From Planctomycetia bacterium (lineage in GTDB: Bacteria; Planctomycetota; Brocadiia; Brocadiales; Brocadiaceae): 64,000 nt of DNA. Under the pieces are notes generated by a model. That model saw nothing but the letters and a program-made list of their open reading frames with translations. It did not search any database and had not been told where the DNA came from. The position numbers and the translations under genes were made by a program. The stretch is from contig JABTVC010000001.1 in NCBI GenBank assembly GCA_015075005.1, positions 1,550,001-1,614,000 on the forward strand, in the 5' to 3' direction. Of the stretch, positions 27,250-38,501 are shown one piece after another (the stretch's first letter is position 1; the number at the start of each line of letters is the position of its first letter).

Positions 27250-27718
27250 CTCACCTCCACATTCCTATGAAAAGAACTCCGTAAAGGCACATGGCCGGAG
27301 AAATCTTTTTCCTATAAGCAGGTTTTCGATTTGATAAAGCAAGAGCGCGGGAAGTCTGGCACAATTAATTTTGTTTGGCGATAATCATTTTGCATTTTCA
27401 AAAAATATTTTTTTGTGAATAAGAATAAAAGGTGTTGTGCTCGAAAATCTAATGCCTGTCAATTTGGCACATAATTAATAATTGCTTAAACGCAAATGCT
27501 GTCATAATGACATACCGGGATTGCAGAATATTTCTCAATATTTTCCATCTTCAGCATATTTGCACCTATTTAATTGATACATAATAAGTTAACTCTATGA
27601 AAACAATGCACACAAATGCAAGCAGGGACAAAGAGATCGGCATCTGTTTTGCTTGTTTACTGTATGGTAAGCAACAGTCTTTAATTAGGGGATGGAAAAT
27701 TTTGGAGGATACTTCGAT
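27250..27718. other. Intergenic region upstream of groEL2
   Basis: About 470 bases between the ABC pseudogene and groEL2. No CIRCE repeat and no convincing sigma-32 or sigma-54 promoter was found. A 60-codon frame at 27597-27779 overlaps groEL2 and is rejected. A GGAGG stands about a dozen bases before the groEL2 ATG. Confidence 0.4.
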
Positions 27719-29356
27719 ATGTCGGCAAAAAAGATTATTTTTGATCACGATGCACTGGAAACCATTAAACTTGGCGTAAGGCAATTGTCGGACGCTGTAA
27801 AGGTTACTCTAGGACCACGAGGGCGCAATGTTATTATACAAAAAAGCTTTGGTTCGCCAACCATCACGAAAGATGGAGTTACCGTTGCAAAGGAGATTGA
27901 GCTTTCTGACCATATGCAAAACATTGGCGCACAAATGGTAAAATCTGTCGCATCGAAAACTAGCGATGTTGCCGGTGACGGCACAACAACTGCTACCGTG
28001 CTTGCGGAAGCAATATTTTTTGAAGGATTAAAAAATGTAACAGCCGGTGCAAATGCAATGGCGCTCAAGCGTGGTGTTGATAAAGCGGTTGAAGCGGTAG
28101 TAAAAAAGTTGAAGGAAATGAGTATTCCTGCGAAGGGGCGAAAGGAAATTGAACAGGTCGCTACCGTTGCTTCAAATTATGATAATGAAATCGGAAAGAT
28201 CATCGCCGATGCCATGGAGAAGGTTGGAAAAGACGGGGTTATAACGGTGGAAGAAGGCAAAAGCCTGCAAACCGATGCGAAATGGATTGAAGGCCTGCAG
28301 TTTGATAAAGGGTATCTGTCACCCTATTTTGTTACGAACCCAAATACCATGCAATGCGTATTGGATGATCCATATATTTTAATTCATGAGAAAAAAATTA
28401 CTACAGCAAAGGTATTGGTCCCTATATTAGAAAAGGTGTCTCAAACAGGAAGTCCTCTTTTGATTATCGCGGAAGAAATAGAAGGCGAGGCATTGACCCT
28501 CCTGGTCGTAAATAAGCTGCGCGGGGCTTTAAAATGCACTGCTGTAAAGGCGCCTGGATTTGGAGACAAGCGCAAGGCTATGCTGGAAGATATTGCTATC
28601 CTTACCGGTGGACAGGCGGTCTTTGAGGATCTTGGCATTAATATGGAATCTATCCAACTGAAAGACCTTGGTCGTGCGAAGAAAGTTGAAATTGATAAAG
28701 AAAACACAATCATCATTGAAGGGGCAGGTGACAGTAAAAAGATTAAGGCCCGCATTGAACAGATCAAAAAGGAGATTTCAATAACCACCTCAGATTATGA
28801 CCGGGAAAAGCTCCAGGAAAGACTGGCGAAGATGGCTGGCGGCGTGGTACAGATTAATGTAGGAGCCGCAACCGAGAGCGAGATGAAGGAAAAGAAGGCA
28901 CGCGTGGAAGACGCCCTCCACGCAACACGTGCCGCTGTTGAAGAAGGTACTCTTCCCGGCGGCGGTGTATCACTTTTAAGATGTCTTCCGACTTTGGATG
29001 CACTTAAACTTAAAGGAGACGAGGCCGTAGGTGCTGATATTGTCCGCAGGGCATTAAGGGCACCTTTAAGGCAGATCGCTATTAATGCGGGAGTAAATGC
29101 CGCTATTGTTTTACAAAAAGTGGAAAGCGCAAAAGGAAATGAAGGTTATGATGCCAGTGCAGACCGATATTGTGATATGGTCAGTGAAGGAGTTATTGAC
29201 CCAACGAAGGTAGTTAGAACGGCATTGCAAAATGCTGCCAGCATATCTACGTTACTCCTCACAACAAATGCCCTTGTAGGAAAGATACCAGAAAAGAAGA
29301 AGATGCCTCCCATGCCACCAGGCGGTGGATACGGTGGATACGGAGATATGTATTAA
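27719..29356 (+). CDS. groEL: Chaperonin GroEL (copy 2), intact
   Basis: A 545-residue Cpn60: [46 protein letters not shown] and [13 protein letters not shown] are all in place. The C-terminus is Met/Pro/Gly/Tyr-rich ([17 protein letters not shown]) in place of a GGM tail. No groES is adjacent; the only groES in the window stands with the interrupted copy at 7 kb. The ATG at 27719 has GGAGG upstream. Hsp20 and Lon genes follow, making a proteostasis cluster. As the uninterrupted copy it may carry the main function, or serve a specialised clientele. Confidence 0.96.
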   Translation: MSAKKIIFDHDALETIKLGVRQLSDAVKVTLGPRGRNVIIQKSFGSPTITKDGVTVAKEIELSDHMQNIGAQMVKSVASKTSDVAGDGTTTATVLAEAIFFEGLKNVTAGANAMALKRGVDKAVEAVVKKLKEMSIPAKGRKEIEQVATVASNYDNEIGKIIADAMEKVGKDGVITVEEGKSLQTDAKWIEGLQFDKGYLSPYFVTNPNTMQCVLDDPYILIHEKKITTAKVLVPILEKVSQTGSPLLIIAEEIEGEALTLLVVNKLRGALKCTAVKAPGFGDKRKAMLEDIAILTGGQAVFEDLGINMESIQLKDLGRAKKVEIDKENTIIIEGAGDSKKIKARIEQIKKEISITTSDYDREKLQERLAKMAGGVVQINVGAATESEMKEKKARVEDALHATRAAVEEGTLPGGGVSLLRCLPTLDALKLKGDEAVGADIVRRALRAPLRQIAINAGVNAAIVLQKVESAKGNEGYDASADRYCDMVSEGVIDPTKVVRTALQNAASISTLLLTTNALVGKIPEKKKMPPMPPGGGYGGYGDMY

Positions 29357-29377
29357 ACTCAAACTGGAAGCCCCTCT

Positions 29378-29413
29378 AAAAAAAGACCCCGCTCATGAGC
29401 GGGGTCTTTTTTT
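29378..29413 (+). terminator. Rho-independent terminator after groEL2
   Basis: AAGACCCCGCTC, loop ATGA centre, GAGCGGGGTCTT followed by a run of T (29407-29413) and preceded by A-run 29378-29384. It is a symmetrical, GC-rich, strong hairpin that could end transcription on both strands. Confidence 0.95.
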
Positions 29414-29574
29414 GCTGTTTTGTTTCATAGAAAGAGCCTGCAACACAGGTAAGACGTTTTCATAGTAATGAGTATGCAAAAGATCATATTATCTGTAAAC
29501 CTCTTGCACTTGAAAATAAAAGTTGTTATATTGTCTTTGTTTTCATACTAAACACTTAGGCGAACATTTATAAA

Positions 29575-30030
29575 ATGACGATGAACTATAATAGCATTCA
29601 TTACAAAACTGATGCAGAGCAGAATAAACTAGAGAAACTCTTTGCAGAATTTTTTACCTTTAACAAAAATATTCCTACCCATTCATCAACTCCATGGCAA
29701 CCGCCCACCGACGTCTATGAGACTCCTGATGATGTGGTAGTAAAGATGTCTATACCGGGTACGAAATCAGAGGATATTCGTGTTTCCTTTTCAGGAGAAG
29801 TCCTTACCATCAGTGGATTCACAACCGATGCCTCACCACATGAGAAGATATGCTTTTATCAAGTAGAAATCCGTTATGGATACTTTGAAAGGAGCATCTT
29901 TATCCCCAAATCCATTGACAAGGGAAATATACAAGCCACTTACAAAGATGGATTTCTCCAGATTATTTTACCTAAGGCACAGCAACAGTCATCTCAAAAA
30001 CTTTCAATAAAAATTAACTTTCATCAATAA
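29575..30030 (+). CDS. Small heat-shock protein Hsp20
   Basis: A 151-residue protein with an alpha-crystallin domain from about residue 43: PPTDVYETPDDVVVKMSIPG, the central strands LTISGF and YGYFERSIFIP, and YKDGFLQIILPK near the end. It would hold unfolding proteins in an ATP-independent way. It stands 160 bases after the groEL2 terminator and 38 bases before lon, probably transcribed with lon. Two start ATGs (codons 1 and 3) are possible. Confidence 0.92.
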   Translation: MTMNYNSIHYKTDAEQNKLEKLFAEFFTFNKNIPTHSSTPWQPPTDVYETPDDVVVKMSIPGTKSEDIRVSFSGEVLTISGFTTDASPHEKICFYQVEIRYGYFERSIFIPKSIDKGNIQATYKDGFLQIILPKAQQQSSQKLSIKINFHQ

Positions 30031-30067
30031 GGTCATAGGAATCAATTCTTGAAGGGTGTGAGATTAT

Positions 30068-32509
30068 ATGGCAAACAAGGAAGGCAATGACCCATCAGAA
30101 GCTAAAATCACGTTACACCAGAAACCTGATACAGAAGACAGGGATAAGGCCGAAAAACTCAAGGTGCCAAAGGGGATGCCTGTCCTTCCTGTTAAAGATA
30201 CTGTAGTTTTTCCCAATATGATGGCTGCCTTAAGCGTGGTTACTGAAAGAGACATTAATCTCTTAAACCATGTTTTGGCAGCGAACCGCTTCCTGGCACT
30301 CGTGGCACAGAAAGACAAAGATCTCAAAGCTGTAAAACAATCGGATATGTATGATTATGGCACAGCCGCCGTTGTGCTTCAGATGCTTCGCATGCCGGAT
30401 AATTCTGCAAAAATGCTGGTACAAGGCGTTAGCAGGATCAGGATAGATGAATACATCCATACTGAGCCGTATTTTAAGGCCAAGGTGACTGTCCTCGAAG
30501 ATATTGTTGAGAATGATGTTGAAACCGAGGCCTTGTCAAGAAATGCTGCAGATCAGTTTATTCGTATGATATCCATGGCGCCATCCTTACCTGAAGAATT
30601 AAAAATCGCGATTGTCAACATTGATGGCCCAAGCCGTTTGGCGGATATGATTGCATCTCACCTGAATATCGGTATACCGGAAAAACAAAAAGTGCTCGAG
30701 GCTATTAATGTTAAGGATCGGTTACAGAAGGTGACTACATTTATTAATAGTGAAATGGAAGTATTGGAAATGGCAACAAAGATACAGTCGCAGGTAAAGA
30801 ACGAGATGGAAAAGGGGCAAAGGGAATATTATCTGCGACAACAGCTTAAGGCGATCCAGGAAGAATTGGGCGAGGGAGATGAGCGTGCCATTGAAACTAA
30901 AGAACTGACCACGAAGATCGAAGAGGCAAAAATGCCTCAGGAAGCAAAAAAAGAGGCTGAGCGGGAATTAGTCCGACTTGCCAAAATGCCTCCCTCATCC
31001 GCAGAATATACCGTTTCCAGAACGTACCTTGATTTACTGGTCGCCCTTCCATGGTCGGTTACCACAACAGATAATCTGGACATTTCGGCGGCCCGTAAAG
31101 TGCTGGATGAAGACCATTATGACCTGGAAAAGGTCAAAGAAAGGATTTTGGAATACCTCGCAGTTCGAAAATTAAAACAGGACATGAAAGGTCCTATTCT
31201 GTGTTTTGTAGGCCCACCCGGCACGGGAAAGACTTCGGTGGGAATGTCAATTGCGCGTGCCATTGGCAGGAAATTCTTCCGTATGTCACTCGGTGGAGTG
31301 CGGGACGAAGCAGAGATTAGAGGTCATCGGCGTACCTATATTGGTGCATTACCAGGACGCATTATTCAAGGCCTGCGAAAGGCAGGCTCCAACAATCCTG
31401 TATTTATGTTGGATGAGATTGATAAACTGGGCGCTGATTTCCGCGGAGACCCTTCGGCAGCGCTGCTCGAGGTTTTAGATCCGGAACAAAACCATGCATT
31501 TTCAGATCATTATCTGGATGTCTCTTTCGACCTGTCGAATGTCATGTTTATTACAACAGCAAATCTATTAGATCCTATTCCACCAGCACTTAAAGACCGG
31601 ATGGAAGTGCTGGAACTTCCCGGATATACAGCTGAAGAAAAGGTATTCATCGCGAAACAGTTTACGATACCGAAGCAATTAAAGGAACACGGATTGACGG
31701 TAGAACAACTTCCCATCACGGATGATGTCATCAAGGCCATCATCCACGACTATACCCGTGAGGCAGGGATCAGAAATTTGAAGCGTGAAATTGCTACTCT
31801 TTGCAGAAAGGCCGCCAAAGACATTGCCTCCGGCGAAAAAAAATCTATCCTTGTAACAGCCGATATGCTGCACCTTTTGTTAGGCCCCGTCAAGTTTTTC
31901 TCAGAAGTTGCAGATCGTACCTCCGAGGCAGGCGTAGCAACGGGTCTTGCCTGGACACAGGCCGGCGGAGACATCCTCTTTATTGAAGCTACTTCTATGC
32001 CTGGTACGGGAAAACTCTTGCTGACGGGACAGCTGGGTGACGTCATGAAAGAATCGGCCCAGGCTGCGATGAGTTATATTCGCACCAAATTAAAAAAACT
32101 AGGCATTACCTTCAAGGATTTTAATAAATACGATTTTCATATCCACATTCCCGCAGGCGCTATCCCCAAGGATGGACCTTCTGCGGGTGTAACGATGGCT
32201 ATGGCATTAATATCCCTTTTAAAAGAAACACCCATTCTTTCTTACGTTGCCATGACGGGAGAGATTACCCTGCGCGGGCGTGTTCTACCGGTAGGTGGCA
32301 TAAAAGAAAAGATACTTGCAGCCAAGCGGTCAGGGATCACTACCGTTATCCTGCCAAAACGAAATGAAAAAGACCTGGTCGAAGTACCTGAAAATGCCAA
32401 GAAAGAAATGAACTTCGTGTTTGTCGAGAAGGTAGATGAGATGTTGCCGGTTGTCTTCGGGACAAAAGAGCCACCAGTGAAAAAGAAAAGGGTTTTTAGC
32501 AAGGCCTAG
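30068..32509 (+). CDS. lon: ATP-dependent protease Lon
   Basis: An 813-residue LonA protease. The N-terminal substrate-recognition domain begins at [17 protein letters not shown]. The AAA+ domain has [18 protein letters not shown] (Walker A) and [13 protein letters not shown] (Walker B). The protease domain has [20 protein letters not shown] with the catalytic Ser, and its Lys partner lies in [14 protein letters not shown]. It degrades misfolded and regulatory proteins in the cytoplasm. It follows hsp20 closely. Confidence 0.97.
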   Translation: MANKEGNDPSEAKITLHQKPDTEDRDKAEKLKVPKGMPVLPVKDTVVFPNMMAALSVVTERDINLLNHVLAANRFLALVAQKDKDLKAVKQSDMYDYGTAAVVLQMLRMPDNSAKMLVQGVSRIRIDEYIHTEPYFKAKVTVLEDIVENDVETEALSRNAADQFIRMISMAPSLPEELKIAIVNIDGPSRLADMIASHLNIGIPEKQKVLEAINVKDRLQKVTTFINSEMEVLEMATKIQSQVKNEMEKGQREYYLRQQLKAIQEELGEGDERAIETKELTTKIEEAKMPQEAKKEAERELVRLAKMPPSSAEYTVSRTYLDLLVALPWSVTTTDNLDISAARKVLDEDHYDLEKVKERILEYLAVRKLKQDMKGPILCFVGPPGTGKTSVGMSIARAIGRKFFRMSLGGVRDEAEIRGHRRTYIGALPGRIIQGLRKAGSNNPVFMLDEIDKLGADFRGDPSAALLEVLDPEQNHAFSDHYLDVSFDLSNVMFITTANLLDPIPPALKDRMEVLELPGYTAEEKVFIAKQFTIPKQLKEHGLTVEQLPITDDVIKAIIHDYTREAGIRNLKREIATLCRKAAKDIASGEKKSILVTADMLHLLLGPVKFFSEVADRTSEAGVATGLAWTQAGGDILFIEATSMPGTGKLLLTGQLGDVMKESAQAAMSYIRTKLKKLGITFKDFNKYDFHIHIPAGAIPKDGPSAGVTMAMALISLLKETPILSYVAMTGEITLRGRVLPVGGIKEKILAAKRSGITTVILPKRNEKDLVEVPENAKKEMNFVFVEKVDEMLPVVFGTKEPPVKKKRVFSKA

Positions 32510-32596
32510 CATGATAGTTCATACCACCAGGCACAAAATAGTTGCTGTAAAACTTGGTTTTTTAATCTATCTGGATTGGGATTGGGAGACACACCT

Positions 32597-33643
32597 GTGT
32601 TAAAAATAGGAATCATTGGCGCAACAGCCTATACCAGTCTTGAGCTCATAAAAATCCTCCTCCATCATCCAGAGGTAAAGATTACCTATCTCGGTGTGCG
32701 ACGAACTGATCGTCCCAAAATATCAGACATATTTCCTGCCTTAAAGAACCTGTTCGATTTGACATGTGAGACCATTGAACAGAAAGAAGTCCCTCAAAAT
32801 ATTGACCTTGCTTTTATTACCTTACCGCCAACCATCTCCATGCACTATGTCCCTCTGTTTACACAAAAAGGCATCAAGGTTATAGACTTTAGCGCCGATT
32901 ACCGTTTTCGCGACAAATCACTTTATGAAAAATGGTACAAGGCACAACACACGGACAGTAGGGGAATAGAAACAGCCGTGTATGGCCTTCCGGAGCTTTT
33001 CAGAGAGGAAATCAAAAAGACTGATCTGGTGGCTAATCCAGGCTGTTATACCACTGCAACGATATTGGCCTTAGCCCCTTTACTCATGAAAGGGATCGTC
33101 TTTGCAGAAGATATTATTGTAGATGCAAAATCGGGTGTATCAGGACGTGGGCGTGAGCCAAAAGAAGACACCCACTATTGCGAATGCAATGAGAACATCG
33201 AGGCGTATAGTGTTGGAGGACACCGCCACAGCCCGGAGATCGAACATATCCTGTCCATGAAGACCAACCAGAAGGTATCGATCCAATTTGTTCCTCATCT
33301 TGTTCCCATGAATCGAGGCATCCTGTGTACCATCTATATTAAGCCGAAGCGTGGGATTAACGTAGGGTCGAATGGCCATTCGACAGTAAGTGATCACGAG
33401 GTAAACAAACTCTACAAAGAATTTTATTGTAACGAACCATTTATTCGCATCAAAGAGGGTAGCGAAACACCAAAGACAAAGGACGTAATCTACACCAACT
33501 TTTGCGATATATTTACGAAGGTCAACGAAAATCGCATCGTCATCCTCTCCGCCATCGACAATCTCATCAAAGGCGCCTCTGGCCAGGCAGTACAAAACAT
33601 GAACGTAATGTGTGGATTTAATGAAGGAATGGGGTTGTTATAA
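32597..33643 (+). CDS. argC: N-acetyl-gamma-glutamyl-phosphate reductase
   Basis: A 348-residue NADPH-dependent enzyme of arginine synthesis. It has LKIGIIGATAYTSLELI (nucleotide fold; GATGYTG is the usual form), VIDFSADYRF, the catalytic Cys in VANPGCYTTATILAL and SGVSGRGREPKEDTHYCE. The GTG at 32597 gives the family start; a TTG at 32576 would add seven residues. It reduces N-acetylglutamyl phosphate to the semialdehyde. No other arg gene is adjacent. Confidence 0.94.
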   Translation: MLKIGIIGATAYTSLELIKILLHHPEVKITYLGVRRTDRPKISDIFPALKNLFDLTCETIEQKEVPQNIDLAFITLPPTISMHYVPLFTQKGIKVIDFSADYRFRDKSLYEKWYKAQHTDSRGIETAVYGLPELFREEIKKTDLVANPGCYTTATILALAPLLMKGIVFAEDIIVDAKSGVSGRGREPKEDTHYCECNENIEAYSVGGHRHSPEIEHILSMKTNQKVSIQFVPHLVPMNRGILCTIYIKPKRGINVGSNGHSTVSDHEVNKLYKEFYCNEPFIRIKEGSETPKTKDVIYTNFCDIFTKVNENRIVILSAIDNLIKGASGQAVQNMNVMCGFNEGMGLL

Positions 33644-33677
33644 GCAAAGCTCTTTCTTCCCACTTTCACAGAGAAGG

Positions 33678-36305
33678 TCACATGCCGACCGCTATCGTTT
33701 GCAACTCTCTCTTTAAACACTCGGCCCTTTCCTTAGCCTGTTCTATTCTGACCGAAACCAACCCGCGTATAGAACCAAATAATTTTGCTGATTGCTGCTC
33801 ATCTATGATGCGTGTATAGGCATCTACAGCTTTTTTGTAATATTCCCCCAGCTCTTTCTCATAGAGTAAGGCTAATTCTTCATAGAGATTGCCAATACGA
33901 TATTGGGCATTAACCGGTGTTATTCCCTCAAACTTCTCTATGATCTCATGAAATTTCGTAAAAGCCTTTTCATAATAGATCTCTACACCTTCGTCGTCAC
34001 CGACATCATAAAGCGCCAGACCCACATAATGATATGCCTCTGCCATTGCGTAAGAATGTTCTTGTGCCTCTCTCAGGGATCCTTCCTTAAGTTCTTCCAG
34101 CATATTTTTATATCTTTTTTCCATTACCTCACCAAGGCTAATACTTAGCGGGATATCAGCATCTTCCAATTCATTTTGACTTTCTACGATAACCGACGGG
34201 AGAAGTAATTTTGCCAGACCTTCCAAACACAATCCCTTTACACGATAGAGTTCACTCACAGAATCAAATTTTTTATATTCTCTCTTGTAACTGAGAATAC
34301 AACCTATTTCATCTTTCATCATTTTGAATTCATTATGTAAGAAGAAAGAGAGTTCTTCGTCATTTGCGTTGTTCAACTTCTTATGTAATCGTAATAATTT
34401 AACGAGAATGGCTAATTTGTACGAAGGCTTTTTCCCGTGTAATACAGTTCTTCTTAAGAAGATAAGCCATGGTTCTCTACATGAGGATTTTACCTGTCCC
34501 TCATTACCACAAAATACTTCTAATGCGATTCCTAATTTATATTTTTCCAAATTTCCTGACTCTTGATAATTAAGTTCTTTGTATATGTTGTCAATCAGAT
34601 TAAAATATTCTTCCAGCATATCTTTCATCTGAATAGAATTCACTTTACGGTAGAGGCTTAACTGCGGGCTGTAATGCAATGCATCCCTATAGTATGCAAG
34701 AGCTGTTTCGTAGTTTCGGACATGGCAATGCCTATCCCCAAGGTACTCAAAAAACCGCTTAATCATTATCTTGGATTTAAGCCAAACATCGTCTTTCCGC
34801 CCTAAATGGCATACCTTTTTAAAATGTTCTATTAAAATTTCTGGTATTTGGACAGGTTTATTCGTAAGGGCATCCAACCCCTCAATATATTCGTACAGGG
34901 CATCACACTTCTGCAGAAAATCCTCATGAAGGTTTTCGCACGTCCTTGCTTTTTGTATGCATTCTTTTGCCTTTTGAAACATGCCAAATTCTGCATACGC
35001 CTCCCCCAATTGGACGATCAGATCCCTATCTTCCCTGCCAGAAGATGCTGCCAGCTCTTTATATCGCTCTATACATTTACTAATAGCTGTCGTATATATA
35101 ACAGGAACAACTTCAAGGTTATTGCCAGTGACACGAACTACATGTACTGTTACTTCTCCTGTTTCAGGTTCTAATTTTACGCCTGGAACTTCTCTCCCAT
35201 CCGAGAACTTTATCCAAGGAGTCTTTATAATGACGCTGGCCGTGAAAACTATATCTGTGCCTTCGGCCAAATCCTTTGAAGTCCAGACGGTATCCCATGC
35301 CCTTTCACCTTCCTTCTCTGTGCCTGGCCTTACAATTTTAAAATTCTTTAAAATATCTATTTCGTTCTTCTTAAAGAGATTCCAATTCTGTAATTTCCCC
35401 AACAACTTTTCATTCTGCACTACGTCAGCGGGTAATATTTTCAAGCTCATTTCTCCGCCTAAGCTTTCGATAATAATGGCGCTTAATATTGCTTCGGGAA
35501 CCCCACCTACACCGGTGATGAGGTCGACTTCGTTTCCCGCAACTGCAAGGGTTGGCGTAAGATCGTCATCCGTAACAGAAATTAGTTTGGCTCCAAGCTC
35601 TTTTACCGTCTTCATGAGTTTCTCATGCCGTGGCCTGTTTAGGACAACAATTTTCATCTTCCCGATTTCATCATGAATATTCGATGGAGAAATCTCCTTG
35701 CCTTTGGCTTTTAAAGTATGTTCTGCCATAAATCTTAAATTTTTTGTAATACCATGGATCACATTAACACCGGCGCCTTTATACTTGTTGCCAACAATTG
35801 TCTTTACTCCATACATATCGGGAGAATTAAATAACCCCCCTCTTTCACTGTATCCAACAGCAAAGATTGCCCCTCCCCCGCACTCCTTGTTGACAATACA
35901 CCGGTCGTTTTCAAATGCGCTCGGCACAATATCCGCTTCGCCTTCAATTCCTGTTGGAGTGCCAAATTTTTCCCCTATATACAACATGGGCATATATTTT
36001 CGTTCACCCTCTGCATTTACCACATAGGCATTCCACCAGTTGAAACTGTTATAGATATGCCTAAGCCGCCAGACAACCATATCTCGTATGCGGAATATGT
36101 TAAAACTTTCTCCATTTGTACTAAAGTAACGCAAAGACCGTGCTGCAACAACCCCAACAGGGTGTCTTAATTCGTTTCTGCTTACCAATTGAAGGCCTTC
36201 TCCGGAAACCTTCAAGTTGTACTCTTCGGGAATATATGCCTCGATAAGATAATGGTCATCCATCCTTTTGGAGTCAAAACTCGTATCATGTATAAACATA
36301 GTCAT
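33678..36305 (-). CDS. GlpX-like domain fused to a long TPR-type C-terminal region
   Basis: An 875-residue protein. Residues about 45-420 resemble class II fructose-1,6-bisphosphatase (GlpX): RKYMPMLYIGEKFGTPTG, YGVKTIVGNKYKG, MKIVVLNRPRHEKLMKTVKE, KLISVTDDDLTPTLAV and LITGVGGVPEAILSA. The usual metal and phosphate site is degenerate: the expected DPIEGT segment is replaced by GEADIVPSAFENDRC, and the GEGExDEAP segment before PMLYIGE is gone. From about residue 425 to the end helices recur with TPR-like spacing (LGEAYAEFGMFQKAKECIQ; YETALAYYRDALHY). It is probably not a working FBPase; a scaffolding or regulatory role is an inference. Confidence 0.7.
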   Translation of the reverse strand: MTMFIHDTSFDSKRMDDHYLIEAYIPEEYNLKVSGEGLQLVSRNELRHPVGVVAARSLRYFSTNGESFNIFRIRDMVVWRLRHIYNSFNWWNAYVVNAEGERKYMPMLYIGEKFGTPTGIEGEADIVPSAFENDRCIVNKECGGGAIFAVGYSERGGLFNSPDMYGVKTIVGNKYKGAGVNVIHGITKNLRFMAEHTLKAKGKEISPSNIHDEIGKMKIVVLNRPRHEKLMKTVKELGAKLISVTDDDLTPTLAVAGNEVDLITGVGGVPEAILSAIIIESLGGEMSLKILPADVVQNEKLLGKLQNWNLFKKNEIDILKNFKIVRPGTEKEGERAWDTVWTSKDLAEGTDIVFTASVIIKTPWIKFSDGREVPGVKLEPETGEVTVHVVRVTGNNLEVVPVIYTTAISKCIERYKELAASSGREDRDLIVQLGEAYAEFGMFQKAKECIQKARTCENLHEDFLQKCDALYEYIEGLDALTNKPVQIPEILIEHFKKVCHLGRKDDVWLKSKIMIKRFFEYLGDRHCHVRNYETALAYYRDALHYSPQLSLYRKVNSIQMKDMLEEYFNLIDNIYKELNYQESGNLEKYKLGIALEVFCGNEGQVKSSCREPWLIFLRRTVLHGKKPSYKLAILVKLLRLHKKLNNANDEELSFFLHNEFKMMKDEIGCILSYKREYKKFDSVSELYRVKGLCLEGLAKLLLPSVIVESQNELEDADIPLSISLGEVMEKRYKNMLEELKEGSLREAQEHSYAMAEAYHYVGLALYDVGDDEGVEIYYEKAFTKFHEIIEKFEGITPVNAQYRIGNLYEELALLYEKELGEYYKKAVDAYTRIIDEQQSAKLFGSIRGLVSVRIEQAKERAECLKRELQTIAVGM

Positions 36306-36411
36306 ATTGTTAATGTCTTTATATTAAACTACTTTATAAGAGAGCACACCAAAACAACAAAAAATACAGATCCGGACGTTTTCCATTTTCACCGCCAGAG
36401 AACATTGCAAC

Positions 36412-37628
36412 CTATCTTTTTATTACTATCCGCGCAAATCTGCGTTTTCCTACCTTGAGGACCATGTCATTTTTTAGCTCGATATTCAGAGTGGGATCGG
36501 TCACGGAATTATTATTTATGCTTACCCCACCCTGTTGTACCAATCGTCGCGCCTCACCGTTGGTAGCGGCAAATCCGCACAGCACGATAAGTCTGACAAC
36601 CCATATCTTGCCATCGGTTAGCTCTCCATCCGATATTTCAACATCAGGAATTTTATCGGGAAGTTCATGTTCCTTAAAAATGCGATCGAACTCCGCAGCG
36701 GCCGCCTCTGCATCCTTCTTGTCGTGATAGCGTTGAACAATTGACTTGGCCAGAGATACCTTTGATGCACGCGGATGGATGTGAACATTAAGGAGATGGT
36801 TAATTTCTTTGATACTCAAGTCTGTTGCAAGTTCGAAATACTTGTGCATCAGATTGTCAGGGATAGACATAGCCTTCCCAAACATTTCAGTGGGAGTTTC
36901 AGTAACACCGATATAATTCCCCAGACTCTTGCTCATCTTCTTATTTCCATCAATTCCTTCAAGGAGTGGTGTAGTCAAAGCAACCTGTGGCTCAACACCT
37001 GCATCCCGCTGCATATCCCTTCCCACAAGCAGGCTGAATAACTGGTCGGTTCCGCCTAACTCTACATCACTTTTTACCATAATGGAATCGTAGCCCTGCA
37101 TGAGGGGATAGATGAATTCGTGGACGCTAATGGGAATACCGGCACTGTAGCGCTTAGTAAAATCATCTCGTTCCATCATTCTGGCGACAGTCATCTTTGC
37201 GGCAAGTTGGATGACATCATGAAAGGTCATCTTTTTAAACCATTCGCTATTATACACAACCTCTGTCTTCTTCAAATCGAGAATTTTTCCCGCCTGCAAA
37301 AGATATGTCCCGGCATTTTCCCGTACTTTTTCGTACGTAATCATGGGGCGCGTTTTGTTGGCCCCCGAAGGATCTCCTACGGTAGCTGTATAATCTCCAA
37401 TAATGAGAATTGCGGTATGGCCAAGTGATTGGAAAGCAGCAATTTGTGGATAGGAATGGCATTTCCTATATGAATGTCTGGAGCTGTTGGATCAAGCCCT
37501 AATTTTACACGGAGTGGTTTATTCTCTTCGTATGATCTTTTCAGTTTCTTTGTCAATTCTTCTTTTGTAACAATGTCTACTGTTCCGCGCAGTATGACCT
37601 CTAGTTGTTCATCGACATCTTTAAACAT
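36412..37628 (-). pseudogene. tyrS: Tyrosyl-tRNA synthetase with a single-base frameshift
   Basis: The N-terminal part (start 37628) reads MFKDVDEQLEVILRGTVDIV and LGLDPTAPDIHIGNAIPIHK. Near 37436-37442 the frame is lost; one missing base would restore AFQSLGHTAILIIGDYTATV and TRPMITYEKVRENA. The rest is complete: YPLMQGYDSIMV, VELGGTDQLFSLLVGRD, KMSKSLGNYIG and a C-terminal S4 domain. As tyrS is essential and no second copy is seen here, the frameshift may be a sequencing error, or another tyrS exists elsewhere in the genome. Confidence 0.88.
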
Positions 37629-37724
37629 AGTTCCTCCAGAAGTTCGTTTATTGTAACAATTTAGTTTTTTGAAGACCTATTTTATTGAAATTTTTCAAAA
37701 AGCTACATTGTTACCGTTTCTCAG

Positions 37725-38501
37725 TTAGAATATCGGAACCTTTCCTTTCAAATAATATTTAAAGTAGAGTAAAAAAACCAGGGTTAATGAATTGTGTAAG
37801 ATATGTACAACGATAGATGCAATAAGAGTTTGCGTCTTCTCATATAAATAACCCAGGAGCATTCCGAGGATAAATATCTGTAAGAATGCAAACATGTCCA
37901 TGTGTACTGCAGCAAAAAGGGCTGCTGTTACCGCAATGGCATATCGTCCACCAAAGGAATTTTTCAAAGCCGGCTGCAAAAATCCACGAAACATAATTTC
38001 TTCAATAATTGGGGCAACAATAACCCCGAAAAAAATCAAACTCGCCAGGATAAAGAGCGATTTTTCTTCCAGTACCCACCGAACGACATCTTGCATTTCC
38101 GGAGCTTGTCCGTAACAGCTGGAGATGAGATTAATGACAAAACCTGCAAGCATTATGAGGGGGAGTATGATTGCATATTGTTTGATGCCTTGTTTTATAT
38201 TTCCCCGTAGATTTGCCAGAGACAAACCTAAGGCAGTAATTGACTGCCGATATTCAACGCAGACAATGTAAAACACATAGGAGCAGATCAAAACATTTGT
38301 AAAAAGGGAAACAAATAAAATCATGCTCCGCTGTCCAATATTGTTTAGGATATTGAAACCGAGTATTATGGTAAGGAGTCGTACAATTACCGGCATCCCA
38401 ACAAACATGAGGATCATGTATGCGAGGAAAACCTTTATCGTGTCCTTTATACTCCAGCGACAGTCCAGTGCAAATTTTGGCTTGATGTGAGCGCTATTCA
38501 C
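37725..38501 (-). CDS. CPBP family intramembrane metalloprotease
   Basis: A 258-residue membrane protein with about seven hydrophobic segments. The CPBP/Abi motifs are present: EEIMFRGFLQPAL (EExxxR), FAAVHMDMFAF (FxxxH) and VVHILHNSLTLVF (HxxxN), which form the putative zinc site. Such proteins process CAAX-like or other membrane substrates; the substrate here is unknown. It starts at a GTG overlapping the end of yjbQ. Confidence 0.87.
   Translation of the reverse strand: MNSAHIKPKFALDCRWSIKDTIKVFLAYMILMFVGMPVIVRLLTIILGFNILNNIGQRSMILFVSLFTNVLICSYVFYIVCVEYRQSITALGLSLANLRGNIKQGIKQYAIILPLIMLAGFVINLISSCYGQAPEMQDVVRWVLEEKSLFILASLIFFGVIVAPIIEEIMFRGFLQPALKNSFGGRYAIAVTAALFAAVHMDMFAFLQIFILGMLLGYLYEKTQTLIASIVVHILHNSLTLVFLLYFKYYLKGKVPIF

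Noticed and set aside
34981..35676. 231-aa plus-strand frame
   Set aside because: Antisense shadow of the GlpX-like/TPR gene, whose conserved blocks are on the minus strand.
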